The notes under the pieces were generated by a model. The model searched no databases. It worked only from the letters and a program-made list of their open reading frames with translations, and had not been told where the DNA came from. A stretch of DNA of 64,000 nucleotides from Agrococcus sp. SL85. Lineage in GTDB: Bacteria; Actinomycetota; Actinomycetes; Actinomycetales; Microbacteriaceae. The translations under genes were made by a program, and so were the position numbers. The DNA is taken from positions 1,116,001 to 1,180,000 of the forward strand of contig NZ_CP113066.1 of the NCBI RefSeq assembly GCF_026625845.1, in the 5' to 3' direction. Numbering within the stretch: the first letter of the stretch is position 1; the number at the start of each line of letters is the position of its first letter. Shown in pieces: positions 7,847 through 16,819 of this stretch.

Positions 7847-8662
7847 ATGACGACCAGCACAGCCGCCCGCCGCGGCGCCCGAGCAGCGCTCGCGGCCGCC
7901 GCATCCATCGCCCTGCTCGCCGGCTGCGCGTCGGCCGGGGAGGCCCCCGACGCAGCGCCCACGACCACGCCTACGCAGGCCGAGAGTCAGGCGCCCGCGC
8001 CGGCGCCGACCGCCAGCGCGACCCCCACCGCCGACCCTTCGCCCTCGCCCACCGCGACGGTGCGCCCGCCGGCGCCCGTCACCCCGCCCGGCGACCTGAC
8101 GCCCGTGCCCGACTCGGGCCCGCACGACCAGCCGCCTCAGCAGGTCGAGATCGATGGGCGGCAGTACACGCTCGAGCCCTCGTCGCTGGGCGGCGTCACG
8201 CTGCCGATGCCCGAGGGGTGGACGGCGGAGCGGCGGCAGTACGACGACGGCAACGGCGTCATGGACGTCCTCACCGTCATCGATGGGCGCGGCGACCCCG
8301 TCATCACCTACCTCGACGGCCCGGAATCGGCGATGTTCAACATCAACACCACCGACACGTGGGTCGAGGGCGAGTCGCGCTCGATGGGCGACGGGCTCGA
8401 GGTGGTCTCGTGGTCGTACGAGTTCGAGTACATGCCGCCGGACCTCTCGCTGCAGCAGGGCGTGGGCATGCGCGCGATCGGCCAGGAGGCGATCCCCGAC
8501 ACCCCCGTGTGCGTCGACGGCTTCTGCCGCCAGCTGAGCGGCTCGTTCCCCGACTGGTACACCGACATCCGCAGCGCCGAGGCGTGGTTCGCCAGCGACC
8601 TCAACGCGCAGATGCTCACGATCGTTGAGCACGCGCAGCTCCACGAGCGCAGCGACCGCTGA
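7847..8662 (+). CDS. Lipoprotein of unknown function, second paralogue
   Basis: This 271-residue lipoprotein has the lipobox LLAGC (Cys27) and a Pro/Thr/Ala tether to about residue 95. It contains a single folded unit (LGGVTLPMPEGWTAERRQYD to the end) that matches one half of the preceding protein, with the cysteine motif CVDGFCRQLSG before a conserved AEAWFASDLNAQMLTIV helix. It starts 29 bp after the upstream stop with a good ribosome site (ACAGGAGA), so the genes are likely co-transcribed. The function is unknown. Confidence 0.7.
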   Translation: MTTSTAARRGARAALAAAASIALLAGCASAGEAPDAAPTTTPTQAESQAPAPAPTASATPTADPSPSPTATVRPPAPVTPPGDLTPVPDSGPHDQPPQQVEIDGRQYTLEPSSLGGVTLPMPEGWTAERRQYDDGNGVMDVLTVIDGRGDPVITYLDGPESAMFNINTTDTWVEGESRSMGDGLEVVSWSYEFEYMPPDLSLQQGVGMRAIGQEAIPDTPVCVDGFCRQLSGSFPDWYTDIRSAEAWFASDLNAQMLTIVEHAQLHERSDR

Positions 8663-8712
8663 GCCACCGCCCGACCGCCCGACCGCCGCCGATCCGACAG
8701 GAGCCTCCGATC

Positions 8713-9870
8713 GTGACGAACCGCATCGCACCCCGGCGCTGGGGCGCCGCCCTCGCGGCCCTCGCCTCCGTGGCCCTGCTCGCCGGCTGCGCGACGTCCG
8801 CGCCCGGCACCGGATCCGCCTCCGCGCCGCCCGCGCCGCTTGGCGAGACGCGCACGGTGACGACCGCCAACGGCACCGCGAGCTTCGAGGTGCCCGTGGC
8901 GTGGGAGGTCGTCGACCTGGGCTTCGAGAGCGCGAGCCAGGCGGGCGAGGCCTCCTGGACGAACGGCTACGACCTGCTGGGCGCGGGCATCCCGCTCTTC
9001 TACTCCGACGGTCCGCCCTCCGACGTGCGCAGCTTCGCCTCGGAGGGCGACTGGGGCGAGGTCGACCGCCGCGACCTCGGCCGCGGGCTCCTCGCCATGG
9101 CGTACTGGCAGGGTGCGCCCGGCCACTTCGAGCCGCGGCTCGACCTCGTGCACGCCGGCAACGGCCGCCTCGACCACCCCGCGCGCATGGGGGCCGACGA
9201 GATGGAGGTGCGGTTCGTCTCGGAGTGGACCGACGAGCGGGGCGAGCGGCTGTCGTTCGAGACCGAGGCGGAGGCCGTCGAGGCGCTCGAGGCCCCCGAG
9301 GTGCAGCGCGCGCTCGACGTGATGGCGACGCTGCAGCTGCACGGGCCCTCGTACCTCGCCCTCCCGGAGGGCGTCGGACCGCAGCCGGCCGCCGACGAGC
9401 CGGCCTCCTTCACCGCCGCGTCGGGCGCGATCACCCTCACGGTGCAGCCGGGCTGGACGGTGCGCGACGAGAGCTGGCAGGACGCGGCGGGCGCCGACTG
9501 GACGATGGTCACGCTGCTCGGCCCCGACGGCGCGATGCTCCAGTACGTCGAGGAGCCCGCGTACGCGTCGGCGTCGAGGCCCGGCCCCGATGCCGATCGG
9601 CAGGTGCGGGCGACGACCGTCGACGGCTATGAGGTGGTCGCGGCGCGCGAGCGATCGGGCGACGACCCGGATGCGCCCTATGTGGTGCACCTCTCGCTCG
9701 CCGAGCCGGCAGGAGGGGGCGCGCAGCCGCTGTGCGACGACCGGTGCGTGAGCTTCGCCGGCGGGCTCGGGGCGCAGGTCGCCGATGCGGCGGAGGCGGA
9801 CGCGCTGCTCGCCTCGGAGGTCGTGGAGCAGATGGTCGCGACGATGGCGTCGTTGGAGCGCCTCGGCTGA
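8713..9870 (+). CDS. Lipoprotein of unknown function, third paralogue
   Basis: This 385-residue lipoprotein has the lipobox LLAGC (Cys26). Like the first gene of the set it has two units, ASFEVPVAWEVVDLGFES and GAITLTVQPGWTVRDESW, and ends with LCDDRCVSFAGG and an ADALLASEVVEQMVATM helix that correspond to the cysteine motif and helix of its neighbours. It has a GTG start at 8713 with AGGAG nine bases upstream. The three genes look like a tandem family expanded by duplication, with unit gain or loss. A GC-rich hairpin follows the stop. No function is recognised. Confidence 0.7.
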   Translation: MTNRIAPRRWGAALAALASVALLAGCATSAPGTGSASAPPAPLGETRTVTTANGTASFEVPVAWEVVDLGFESASQAGEASWTNGYDLLGAGIPLFYSDGPPSDVRSFASEGDWGEVDRRDLGRGLLAMAYWQGAPGHFEPRLDLVHAGNGRLDHPARMGADEMEVRFVSEWTDERGERLSFETEAEAVEALEAPEVQRALDVMATLQLHGPSYLALPEGVGPQPAADEPASFTAASGAITLTVQPGWTVRDESWQDAAGADWTMVTLLGPDGAMLQYVEEPAYASASRPGPDADRQVRATTVDGYEVVAARERSGDDPDAPYVVHLSLAEPAGGGAQPLCDDRCVSFAGGLGAQVADAAEADALLASEVVEQMVATMASLERLG

Positions 9871-9876
9871 GGCCGC

Positions 9877-9894
9877 GTCGCCGCGTGCGGCGAC
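9877..9894 (+). terminator. Hairpin after the lipoprotein cluster
   Basis: GTCGCCGC-GT-GCGGCGAC forms a perfect 8-bp stem 6 bp after the last lipoprotein stop. There is no T tract, which is usual for high-GC actinobacteria. Confidence 0.5.
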
Positions 9895-9960
9895 GGGTCG
9901 TCGCGAGACGAGGGTCCGGGCCGCGGACGCTGCCGCACGAGCCCCGGAGCGGACGGGTCC

Positions 9961-11202
9961 CTACGCCACCGGCGGCGTCGTCAGCGCCGGCCCCGTCAGC
10001 GTCGGCGGCTCGTCGACGACCGGCCGCCCGCCGCGCCCGAAGCCCAGCATCGTGCCGCCGGCGATCACCCAGATCGCGCCCGACATCGCGAGCAGCACGA
10101 GCGGGTCGACGCCCGCGAGCGCCCCGGCGACGGCGGTGCCCGCGGCGCTCGCGGTGGTGCGGAGCGCCGCGCCTACGGTGAACACCTGCGCGACGACGCC
10201 GTCGGGGCTCTCGGAGCGCCGCAGCACGAGCATCGCCGCGGTCGGGGCGGCCGTGCAGAGCCCCGAGAGCGCCACGAGCGCCACCGTCCACGGGAAGCCG
10301 ATGCCGATCGCGGCGCCGAGCGTGAGCACGCCCGTGGCGGCGAAGCCGATGGCCATCGTCGCCTGCGGGGTGAGGCGCCGGGGCCGGATCGGCTCCACCG
10401 CGGCGCCGATGAGCGCGCCGATCGCGAAGGCCGTGACGATCGCGGCGCTCGCCGCCGCATCCCCCAGCTCGCGCAGTGCGAGGCTCAGCGCGGCGATGGG
10501 GAGGATGCCGCGGCCGAGCTCGGCGAGGGCGCCGGAGGTCGTGACGACGGCGAGCCTCCGATGGGTCGTGAGGGCTCGGAGGCCCGCGAGCATCGCTGGC
10601 ACGAGGCCGTCGTGGTGCACGTCGCGCGGCTGCATCCGCAGCATCGGGTAGGCGGCCACGGAGGCGAGGGCGATGACGGCCATCGCCGCGAGCGCCCAGC
10701 GCGGCCCGATCGTGGGCGCGAGCAGCGCGACGAGCGCAGGCCCTGCGACGCCGCTCACGTTGTAGCTGAGGGCGTCGAGCGCATAGGCGCGGTGGGCGCC
10801 CGCGCCGGTGTCGGCGGCGACGAAGCTCGAGAGCCCGCCGAAGCCGAAGGGCGTGAGCAGGCCGCTGACGACGAGCGCGGCAGCGACGGCCCACACGGGC
10901 AGCGGATCGAGGCCGGCCGCGACCGCGTAGGCGAGGGCGCTCGCGGCGGCGGCGGCCATGAGCAGCCGCCGCGGCCGACGGGCGCGATCGAGCACGGCGC
11001 CCACGAGCGGCGCCGCGACGATGCTCGGGATGAGCGCGAGCGCCACGAGCAGCGCGCCCAGGCCGATGTCGCCCGTGCGGTCGACCACGAGGATCGGGAT
11101 GGCGATCTGGGTGCCGGAGGCCGCCGTGCGGAACGGCACGGAGGCCGCGAGCTGGCGGAGCGCGCCGGGGCCGGCGCCGGGCGCGGGGGGCGAGCCGCTC
11201 AT
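9961..11202 (-). CDS. Major facilitator superfamily transporter
   Basis: This 413-residue polytopic membrane protein has about 12 hydrophobic helices, the motif GAVLDRARRPRRLLM after helix 2 (an MFS motif A variant) and a central cytoplasmic loop near MQPRDVHHDGLVPA. The family exports or imports small molecules with protons; no substrate can be assigned. The ATG at 11202 (MSGSPPAPG) is preferred because the coding frame upstream of it is low-complexity and basic. The gene stands alone, convergent with the lipoprotein cluster on its 3' side. Confidence 0.8.
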   Translation of the reverse strand: MSGSPPAPGAGPGALRQLAASVPFRTAASGTQIAIPILVVDRTGDIGLGALLVALALIPSIVAAPLVGAVLDRARRPRRLLMAAAAASALAYAVAAGLDPLPVWAVAAALVVSGLLTPFGFGGLSSFVAADTGAGAHRAYALDALSYNVSGVAGPALVALLAPTIGPRWALAAMAVIALASVAAYPMLRMQPRDVHHDGLVPAMLAGLRALTTHRRLAVVTTSGALAELGRGILPIAALSLALRELGDAAASAAIVTAFAIGALIGAAVEPIRPRRLTPQATMAIGFAATGVLTLGAAIGIGFPWTVALVALSGLCTAAPTAAMLVLRRSESPDGVVAQVFTVGAALRTTASAAGTAVAGALAGVDPLVLLAMSGAIWVIAGGTMLGFGRGGRPVVDEPPTLTGPALTTPPVA

Positions 11203-11310
11203 CCCGGTCCTCGCACGCACACGCCCATCCTCTCCCACTGCCGGCCTCTCCCACTGCCGGCGCCGACGCGGCACCGTGCGGCCCGTCGCTGCCGCCGCCC
11301 GCACGTGCGG

Positions 11311-11341
11311 AGGGCCCGCATCCGGCGCGGATGCGGGCCCT
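11311..11341 (-). terminator. Strong terminator hairpin downstream of metQ
   Basis: AGGGCCCGCATCCG (11311-11324) pairs perfectly with CGGATGCGGGCCCT (11328-11341) around a 3-base loop. It begins 16 bp after the metQ stop and lies upstream of the MFS gene, so it should end the metNIQ transcript. Confidence 0.8.
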
Positions 11342-11357
11342 CGTGCGTGCGCAGTCG

Positions 11358-12185
11358 TCAGTCGGCGACGGGGATGATGAGGCCGCCCCAGGTGTCGAGG
11401 ATGTGCTGCTTCGTCTCGGGCGACGTGAGCAGCTCGGCGAGCGCCGCGATGCGGGGGTCGTCGGCGAGCTCCGGCGTGGTGGCGAGGATGTTGAAGTAGT
11501 TCGAGTCGTCGCCCTCGACGAGGATCTGCTGCTCGGTCGTGAGTCCCGCGGGCAGCGCGAACGAGGCGGTCACGAAGACGGCGTCGTTGTCGGGGAGCGC
11601 GAGCGGCAGCGTGGCGTTCTCGACCTCCGTGAACTGGAAGTTCGAGGGGTTGGCCGTGATGTCCTGCAGCGTCGTGGCGCCGTCGGCGATCTCGATGAGG
11701 CCCTCCTCCGCGAGCAGGCCGAGCGCGCGGCCCTCGTTCGTCGGGTCGTTGGGGATGGCGATGGTCGCGCCCTCCTCGAGCTCGTCGAGGCTCGTGAGCG
11801 TCTCGGAGTAGAACGCGGCGGCGGGCAGGTAGATCTCGCCGGCCGAGACGAGCGAGCCGCCCGCCTGCTCGTTGTACGTCTCCATGAACGTGGCGTTCTG
11901 GAAGAGGTTGGCGTCGGTCGAGCCGTCGGTGAGCGCCGGGTTGGGCGTGTTGTAGTCCGAGAACTCGACGAATTCGATGTCGAGCCCGGCCTCCTCGGCC
12001 AGGTTCTCGTCGACCCAGCGCAGCAGGTCGCCCGCGGGCACGGGGAGGGCGCCGACGCGGACGGTGCCGAGCGTGCCGTCGTCGGGCGTCTCGGCGGGAG
12101 CGCCGGCGGAGCAGGCGGCGAGGGAGGCGACGGCGAGGCCGCCGGCGAGCACGGCCGCGGCGCGGCGGCGGAGGGTGGTGGTCAT
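11358..12185 (-). CDS. metQ: Methionine ABC importer substrate-binding lipoprotein
   Basis: This 275-residue lipoprotein (lipobox SLAAC, Cys25) belongs to the NlpA/MetQ family: GTVRVGALPVPAGDLLRW, YNTPNPALTDGSTDANLFQN, IAIPNDPTNEGRALGLLAEE and a C-terminal LTSPETKQHILDTWGG are all family signatures. It would capture D/L-methionine outside the cell and hand it to the MetI permease. It is the last gene of metN-metI-metQ on the minus strand, 48 bp after metI, and is followed by a strong hairpin. The family also includes related amino-acid binders, but the linked MetN with a NIL domain supports methionine. Confidence 0.9.
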   Translation of the reverse strand: MTTTLRRRAAAVLAGGLAVASLAACSAGAPAETPDDGTLGTVRVGALPVPAGDLLRWVDENLAEEAGLDIEFVEFSDYNTPNPALTDGSTDANLFQNATFMETYNEQAGGSLVSAGEIYLPAAAFYSETLTSLDELEEGATIAIPNDPTNEGRALGLLAEEGLIEIADGATTLQDITANPSNFQFTEVENATLPLALPDNDAVFVTASFALPAGLTTEQQILVEGDDSNYFNILATTPELADDPRIAALAELLTSPETKQHILDTWGGLIIPVAD

Positions 12186-12233
12186 GGTGATCCTTCGGGA
12201 TGCGGTGGTGCGGGGCGGGTGGGATGCGCGGCG

Positions 12234-12989
12234 TCAGGCGCCGGCGGGCTGGATGCTCTCGGCGGCCGCGACGCGGCGACGCTTGGCGGGCTCGATGCCG
12301 GCGCGCTTGGCGAGCAGGGTGAAGAGGCCCTGGATGAGCTGCACGAGCACGAAGAGGATGATGACGACGCCCACGATGTGCACCCAGCTGTAGCGCTGCA
12401 TGCCGTAGGTGAGGGCGACGTTGCCGAGGCCGCCGCCGCCGACCACGCCGACCATCGCCGAGAAGTTGATGATCGAGGTGAGCGTGGTGGCGGCGCCCAG
12501 CAGGATCGCGGGGGTCGCCTGCGGCAGCAGCACGCGGCGCACGAGCAGCCAGCGCGAGGCGCCCAGCGACTCCGCCGCCTCGAACAGGCCGGGGTCGACC
12601 TCGCGCACCGCGATCTCGACGACGCGCACGAAGAATGGGATGGCCACGATCGTGAGCGGCACGATGGCGGGACCGGTGCCGATGAACGAGCCGAGCAGCA
12701 GGCGCGTGAACGGGATGAGCGCGATCATCAGCACGATGAACGGCACGGAGCGGCCGAGGTTCACGACGAAGCCGAGCACGGCGTTGATGCCGCGGCCGAG
12801 CGCGCGGCTGCCGAAGGGCGCCTCGAGGAAGCGGCCGCGCTCGGTGCCGACGAGCAGGATGCCGAGCGGCAGGCCGACGATCGTCGTGATGACCATCGCG
12901 ACGCCGACCATGTACAGGGTCTCGAGGGTGCCCTCGAGCAGCACCTGGATGAGGTTGGGCCAGAACTCCGGCGCGGTCGGGTCGATCAT
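12234..12989 (-). CDS. metI: Methionine ABC importer permease
   Basis: This 251-residue membrane protein has about five helices. The ABC permease loop is present as EVDPGLFEAAESLGASRWLL followed by VLLPQATPAILLG, the EAA-type contact with MetN. ETLYMVGVAMVITTIVGLPL at the N-terminus and GGLGNVALTYGMQRYSW are characteristic of MetI. Its ATG overlaps the metN stop by 4 bp. It has a C-terminal basic tail of about 25 residues beyond the usual family end (AKRRRVAAAE). Confidence 0.92.
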   Translation of the reverse strand: MIDPTAPEFWPNLIQVLLEGTLETLYMVGVAMVITTIVGLPLGILLVGTERGRFLEAPFGSRALGRGINAVLGFVVNLGRSVPFIVLMIALIPFTRLLLGSFIGTGPAIVPLTIVAIPFFVRVVEIAVREVDPGLFEAAESLGASRWLLVRRVLLPQATPAILLGAATTLTSIINFSAMVGVVGGGGLGNVALTYGMQRYSWVHIVGVVIILFVLVQLIQGLFTLLAKRAGIEPAKRRRVAAAESIQPAGA

Positions 12990-14008
12990 GCCGCCACCTC
13001 CGTGGTCTGCCGCGCGGTCGTGGCCGGGGCGACCTCCCAGGCCGTCACGCCGTGGTCGCCGAGCCGGTCGATGACGCGGCGGGCGGTGGTCTCGTCGCCG
13101 GGCACCGCGAGGCGGGTGCGGCCGGCCTGCACGCCGCCGATGGTCTCGAGGGCGGCGCCGAGGATGCTCAGGTCGAGCCCGAACTCGCGGGCGAGCTGCG
13201 CGATGACGGGGCGGTCGGCGCTGAGGTCGGCGTAGGTGACGTCGACGATGCGGTGACCGGGGATCGCGTGGGCCTCGCCCACGGGGAACAGCTCGGCGGC
13301 GACGCGGCTGTGCGGGGTGGTGATGAGCTGCTCGAGCGTGCCCTGCTCGACGACGCGGCCGTCCTCCATGAGGGCGGCGGCGTCGCAGATGCGCTTCACG
13401 ACCTCCATCTCGTGTGTGATGAGGAGGACGGTGAGGCCGAGCTCGCGGCTGAGGCGCTGGATGAGGTCGAGGATCTGGCGCGTCGTCTCGGGATCGAGGG
13501 CGCTCGTGGCCTCGTCGCTCAGCAGCACGTCGGGGCCGGAGGCGAGGGCGCGGGCGATGCCCACGCGCTGACGCTGGCCGCCGGAGAGCTGCGCGGGCTT
13601 GTCATCGGCCTTGTGCGCGAGGCCCACGAGGTCGAGCATCTCGAGGGCCTTGGGGCGGCGCTTGCTCTTCGCGGCGCCCGTCGCCTCGAGCGCGAACTCG
13701 ACGTTCTGCGCCACGGTGCGGTTGCCCACGAGGTTGAAGTGCTGGAACACCATGCCGATGCGGTGGCGCGCGGTGAGCAGCGCCTGGCCGCGCAGGCTCG
13801 TCACCTCGACGCCGTCGACGACGACGCGGCCGGAGTCGGGGCGCTCGAGGGCGTTGACGGTGCGCAGCAGCGTCGACTTGCCGGCGCCGGACTGACCGAC
13901 GACGCCGAAGATCTGGCCGCGCGCGACCTCGATGCTCACGTCGTCGAGGGCGACGACCGCATCGGGGCCGCCGCCGAAGCGGCGGCTCACGTGCTCGATG
14001 GAGATCAC
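12986..14008 (-). CDS. metN: Methionine ABC importer ATP-binding protein with NIL domain
   Basis: This 340-residue ATPase has Walker A GQSGAGKSTL, signature LSGGQRQRVG, Walker B VLLSDEATSALDP and H-loop LLITHEM. The C-terminal region after residue 250 (IVDVTYADLSADRPVIAQLA, ending VTAWEV) is the ferredoxin-like NIL domain that binds methionine and inhibits transport in MetN proteins. It has a GTG start at 14008 with GGAGCA eight bases upstream, and leads the metNIQ operon. No SAM riboswitch could be recognised in the 230 bp upstream, so control is unclear. The foreign island starts just beyond its 5' region. Confidence 0.93.
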   Translation of the reverse strand: MISIEHVSRRFGGGPDAVVALDDVSIEVARGQIFGVVGQSGAGKSTLLRTVNALERPDSGRVVVDGVEVTSLRGQALLTARHRIGMVFQHFNLVGNRTVAQNVEFALEATGAAKSKRRPKALEMLDLVGLAHKADDKPAQLSGGQRQRVGIARALASGPDVLLSDEATSALDPETTRQILDLIQRLSRELGLTVLLITHEMEVVKRICDAAALMEDGRVVEQGTLEQLITTPHSRVAAELFPVGEAHAIPGHRIVDVTYADLSADRPVIAQLAREFGLDLSILGAALETIGGVQAGRTRLAVPGDETTARRVIDRLGDHGVTAWEVAPATTARQTTEVAA

Positions 14009-14240
14009 TGGGTGCTCCTGGGGGCGAGGGGCATGGGCGCCCGATCCGTTGGGTGACGGAGCGGGTTCCGGGTGCGCGCTTGGAGGCGCGCTCGCTTGGG
14101 GGATGCGTCGGCCCCGGCACCGCGCGCGTGACCAGTGTGGCGCGAGATCAGATAGCGCGGCGGAATGTGACGGTGTGTGACTGGTGGGAGCGATGTCGGA
14201 CCCTCAGCCAATGACGTCGGATTCCGGATAGCGTTTCCGC

Positions 14241-15023
14241 ATGACGCTGCTTCCCTTCGAGTACCTCGGTGAGGGCTCGGATACCTCGGGCTCCGAGCAC
14301 TTCGACCGCCTGCGAGCCGGACTCGCCAAGGACGCATCCGTGCGGAGTGAAATCGAAGCTGCGATGCGACTCAACGTCGATCGGGTCAATCCCTCCGACC
14401 CCGGCAATCGATTCGTCGTGGGAGGCGCCGTAGAGTGGCTCATCGCCGCAGCAGCGTGGGCGCTCGGGGTCCTCACGATCCCCGGCGGGCACTCCACACG
14501 GGGGTTCGACCTCATGGATCTGCAGGATGCTGCCCGCGGTCTGTGGTCGGTCAAGGCACAAACGTCCGCGAACAAGGGATCGTTCCGCCTGACCAATGGT
14601 CTCGGCGGCAGCGGGAAGGGCTTCCAGGATCCGACTGTGTTCGTCTCCCCGCACCTGCCGGGGCTGGTGTTCATCGACCCAGCCCGACACAAGGATGCGG
14701 CGGAGGCTGTGCGTGTGAAGCCCGACGCCGTGGAGCTGCCGTTCGCTGCTGTCGCTAAGCACGCGCAGAGGCACCCGGAGTGCGTCGCCGTGATCGCCGC
14801 GCCGAAGAACGAGGGCCGAGGCGCCGAGAACCCGTTCCTCGCCTACGCGGAGACGATCGCGACTCCGGATCGCTTCCCGCGGCTCGCGACCATGTTCACG
14901 GCAGCGAAGCCGGCGACCTCCGGCCGTGCCGCGGAGGTCGCCGAACTGCTCTCGTTGAAGCAGTCGGGAGCGATCTCAGACGCTCAGTTCAACGCGCTCG
15001 TCAACCAAGTCGCTGGACTCTGA
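14241..15023 (+). CDS. Probable type II restriction endonuclease
   Basis: This 260-residue protein lies tail-to-tail with an m5C methyltransferase and overlaps it by 48 bp, the classic arrangement of a restriction enzyme and its protecting methylase. A possible PD-(D/E)XK core is GFDLMDL followed by LWSVKAQTS, where an acidic residue is replaced by Ser before the Lys, as in some divergent enzymes. The C-terminal 30 residues (AAEVAELLSLKQSGAISDAQ...) look like a SHOCT oligomerisation motif. No ribosome site precedes the ATG; a TAGCGT -10-like hexamer at 14228 suggests a leaderless transcript. The specificity is unknown. The role rests mainly on context. Confidence 0.65.
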   Translation: MTLLPFEYLGEGSDTSGSEHFDRLRAGLAKDASVRSEIEAAMRLNVDRVNPSDPGNRFVVGGAVEWLIAAAAWALGVLTIPGGHSTRGFDLMDLQDAARGLWSVKAQTSANKGSFRLTNGLGGSGKGFQDPTVFVSPHLPGLVFIDPARHKDAAEAVRVKPDAVELPFAAVAKHAQRHPECVAVIAAPKNEGRGAENPFLAYAETIATPDRFPRLATMFTAAKPATSGRAAEVAELLSLKQSGAISDAQFNALVNQVAGL

Positions 15024-16452
15024 CGCCGCTGCGCGGGCCTGGCCGGCCTTTACAGCGCGCTCGATCGGCTCGGTCGGGTTCGAGGGAGCCTTGCTGATCG
15101 CCTCGTAGATCGCTCGGCCCTTGGGCGTCGCGAGCAGCAGGTCCTTGTCGCGCTCCACGTGGGCCTTCAGCACGTTCCAGACCACGCCGGTGTTCACGCC
15201 GTTGCCCATCTGCTTGTAGGTCAGTGCGTCGCGCTGCGGGCCGAAGTCGAACGAGTCCGGAAGTCCCTGCATGCGCGCTGCTTCGCGGGGCGCGAGACGC
15301 CGCTTCAGCGGGCCGAGGATCGGGGTCTGCGTGATCGCGACCAGAGCGGGCAGGTGTGTCATCTTCTTGGCTCGGATGCCCGATGGCCGCAGCGAGATGG
15401 CGCAGTCCCACAGGCTCTCGGCGTCCTGGGCCTGCCACTCGAGCTTCTGACGGCTCTCGGGGAAGTTCCTCGTCTTCCGGAGCCAGCGGTCGAGCCACTT
15501 CGCGTCGGCGCGCTCGCGCAGGGCGTCGTAGAGCCTCCCAGTTCTTCTCGAGAAAGTTCGCCTTCCAAGCGGGCACTCGGTCATAGCCGTTCGGGTACAT
15601 CAGGTCGTTCCGGCGCGCTCGCGATGCGGTCCAGACCTGCGCCCAGATCGGGAAGCCGGGCAGGGGGCGGGCGGTCTCACCAGCAGCATCGGCGTCAGCG
15701 ATCCGGAAGGCGCGCACAAACTGCACCCACTCGTCCCAGTGCGCGATCCACCGGCGTTCGTCGGCGCTCAACTCGGTGCCCGCCGGCGCCTCCGTCTCGG
15801 CCGTCCGCAGGTCAAGCTGGAGATCCCAGGGGTGGTGCATCCTCGACGCGTCGGGCAGGGCGATCGGTTCGATGTCGGGGTCCGCGACCATGCCATCGGG
15901 CACGAGGGTTGCGGTGATGAAGACTCGCTCACGCACCTGAGGGCTGCCGCCGTGCTCGGGCTTGATCTGATGCGGCGAGACGATCGCGGGCGCAGACGAC
16001 ACCTGGTAGCCCGCACTGCGCAGGCGCTCGATGATCACCTCCCACTCGTGGACGTGGCGAGGGCCGACGAGATTGCGAACGTTCTCCAGCACGACGACGG
16101 TCGGGCGCCGCTCGCGGACGATCTCCATGATGTTGAAGAAGAGCGTGCCGCGGGTCTCGTCCATGCCTCGCTGCGCGCCCGACTTCGAGAACGGCTGGCA
16201 GGGGAAGCCTCCGGCGACGATGTCGTGCTCGGGCACGTTCATGACGCCGTCATCAGCGTCCTTGGTCACGTCGCCGAGAGCGGAGACACCCCAGTTGCGC
16301 TCGTACACAGCGGCTGCGTGCTTGTCGATCTCGACCGCGTAGGCGTGCTCGCCACCAAGACCAGACAGTGCTGCCGCGAACCCGCCCACGCCAGCGAACA
16401 GGTCCGCGAAGTGGAAGGGCGCATCACCGGCGTCGTGAGGGAGCTCGAACAT
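14976..16452 (-). pseudogene. DNA (cytosine-5) methyltransferase with a 1-base frameshift
   Basis: The first 300 or so residues are in one frame with motif I FADLFAGVGGFAAAL, motif IV GGFPCQPFSKSG (catalytic Cys), motif VI ENVRN and motif VIII QVRERVF. The rest (LYDALRERADAKWLDRWLRK, then motif IX REAARMQGLPDSF and motif X MGNGVN) is in the next frame. Removing one C of the CC at 15534-15535 restores a 491-residue enzyme with FLEKNWELYDALRERADAKW across the junction. It would methylate cytosine in the site cut by the convergent restriction enzyme. A leaderless start is likely: TAAGCT lies 6 bases before the ATG. If the frameshift is real, the host would be unprotected, so sequencing error or an inactive nuclease must be considered. 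Confidence 0.85.
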
Positions 16453-16819
16453 ACGTACAGCTTAGCGATTGGCACGCCCGGACACGCCGACCTCAGGCCC
16501 GCGAGTCGGGACTAGGACTGTCGGCCGCCGTCGAACCTGGTCATGTCAAGCCTGGAGCTGGTGATGGCTCGTCGCGCTTGAGTCACGACGTCACGGGGCA
16601 GGCCCCGGACACGGAAGGCGTCTCGATTCGAGATATAGCCTGGCGCGCTCCGAAGGCGAGAGCGTCAACAAAGGAGGTGTGCGAGGTGGCCGCCGCGACG
16701 TTGGGTGCTCGGGCGCTACTGGCTTGATTCTGGTGCGCTGAGACCTTCGTCGCAATACAGAATAAGCAGCTACGCTGCTGGTGGCGGCACCGACACCGCC
16801 GCTTCCCGAGGAGATCCGA
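16453..16819. other. Intergenic region between the methyltransferase and the ParB-like module
   Basis: This 367-bp divergent gap carries no convincing gene. It holds the short leader of the methyltransferase on the left and, on the right, an A/T-rich tract (CAATACAGAATAAG, 16753-16766) that may contain the promoter of the ParB-like operon, followed by a small stem AGCAG-N5-CTGCT. A clear ribosome site (GAGGAG, 16808-16813) precedes the ParB-like ATG. Confidence 0.5.

Noticed and set aside
14009..14240. SAM-type riboswitch before metN
   Set aside because: The region has GC-rich hairpins, but the conserved SAM-binding core pattern (for example GGCAACCCTCC or the SAM-IV equivalents) is not present.
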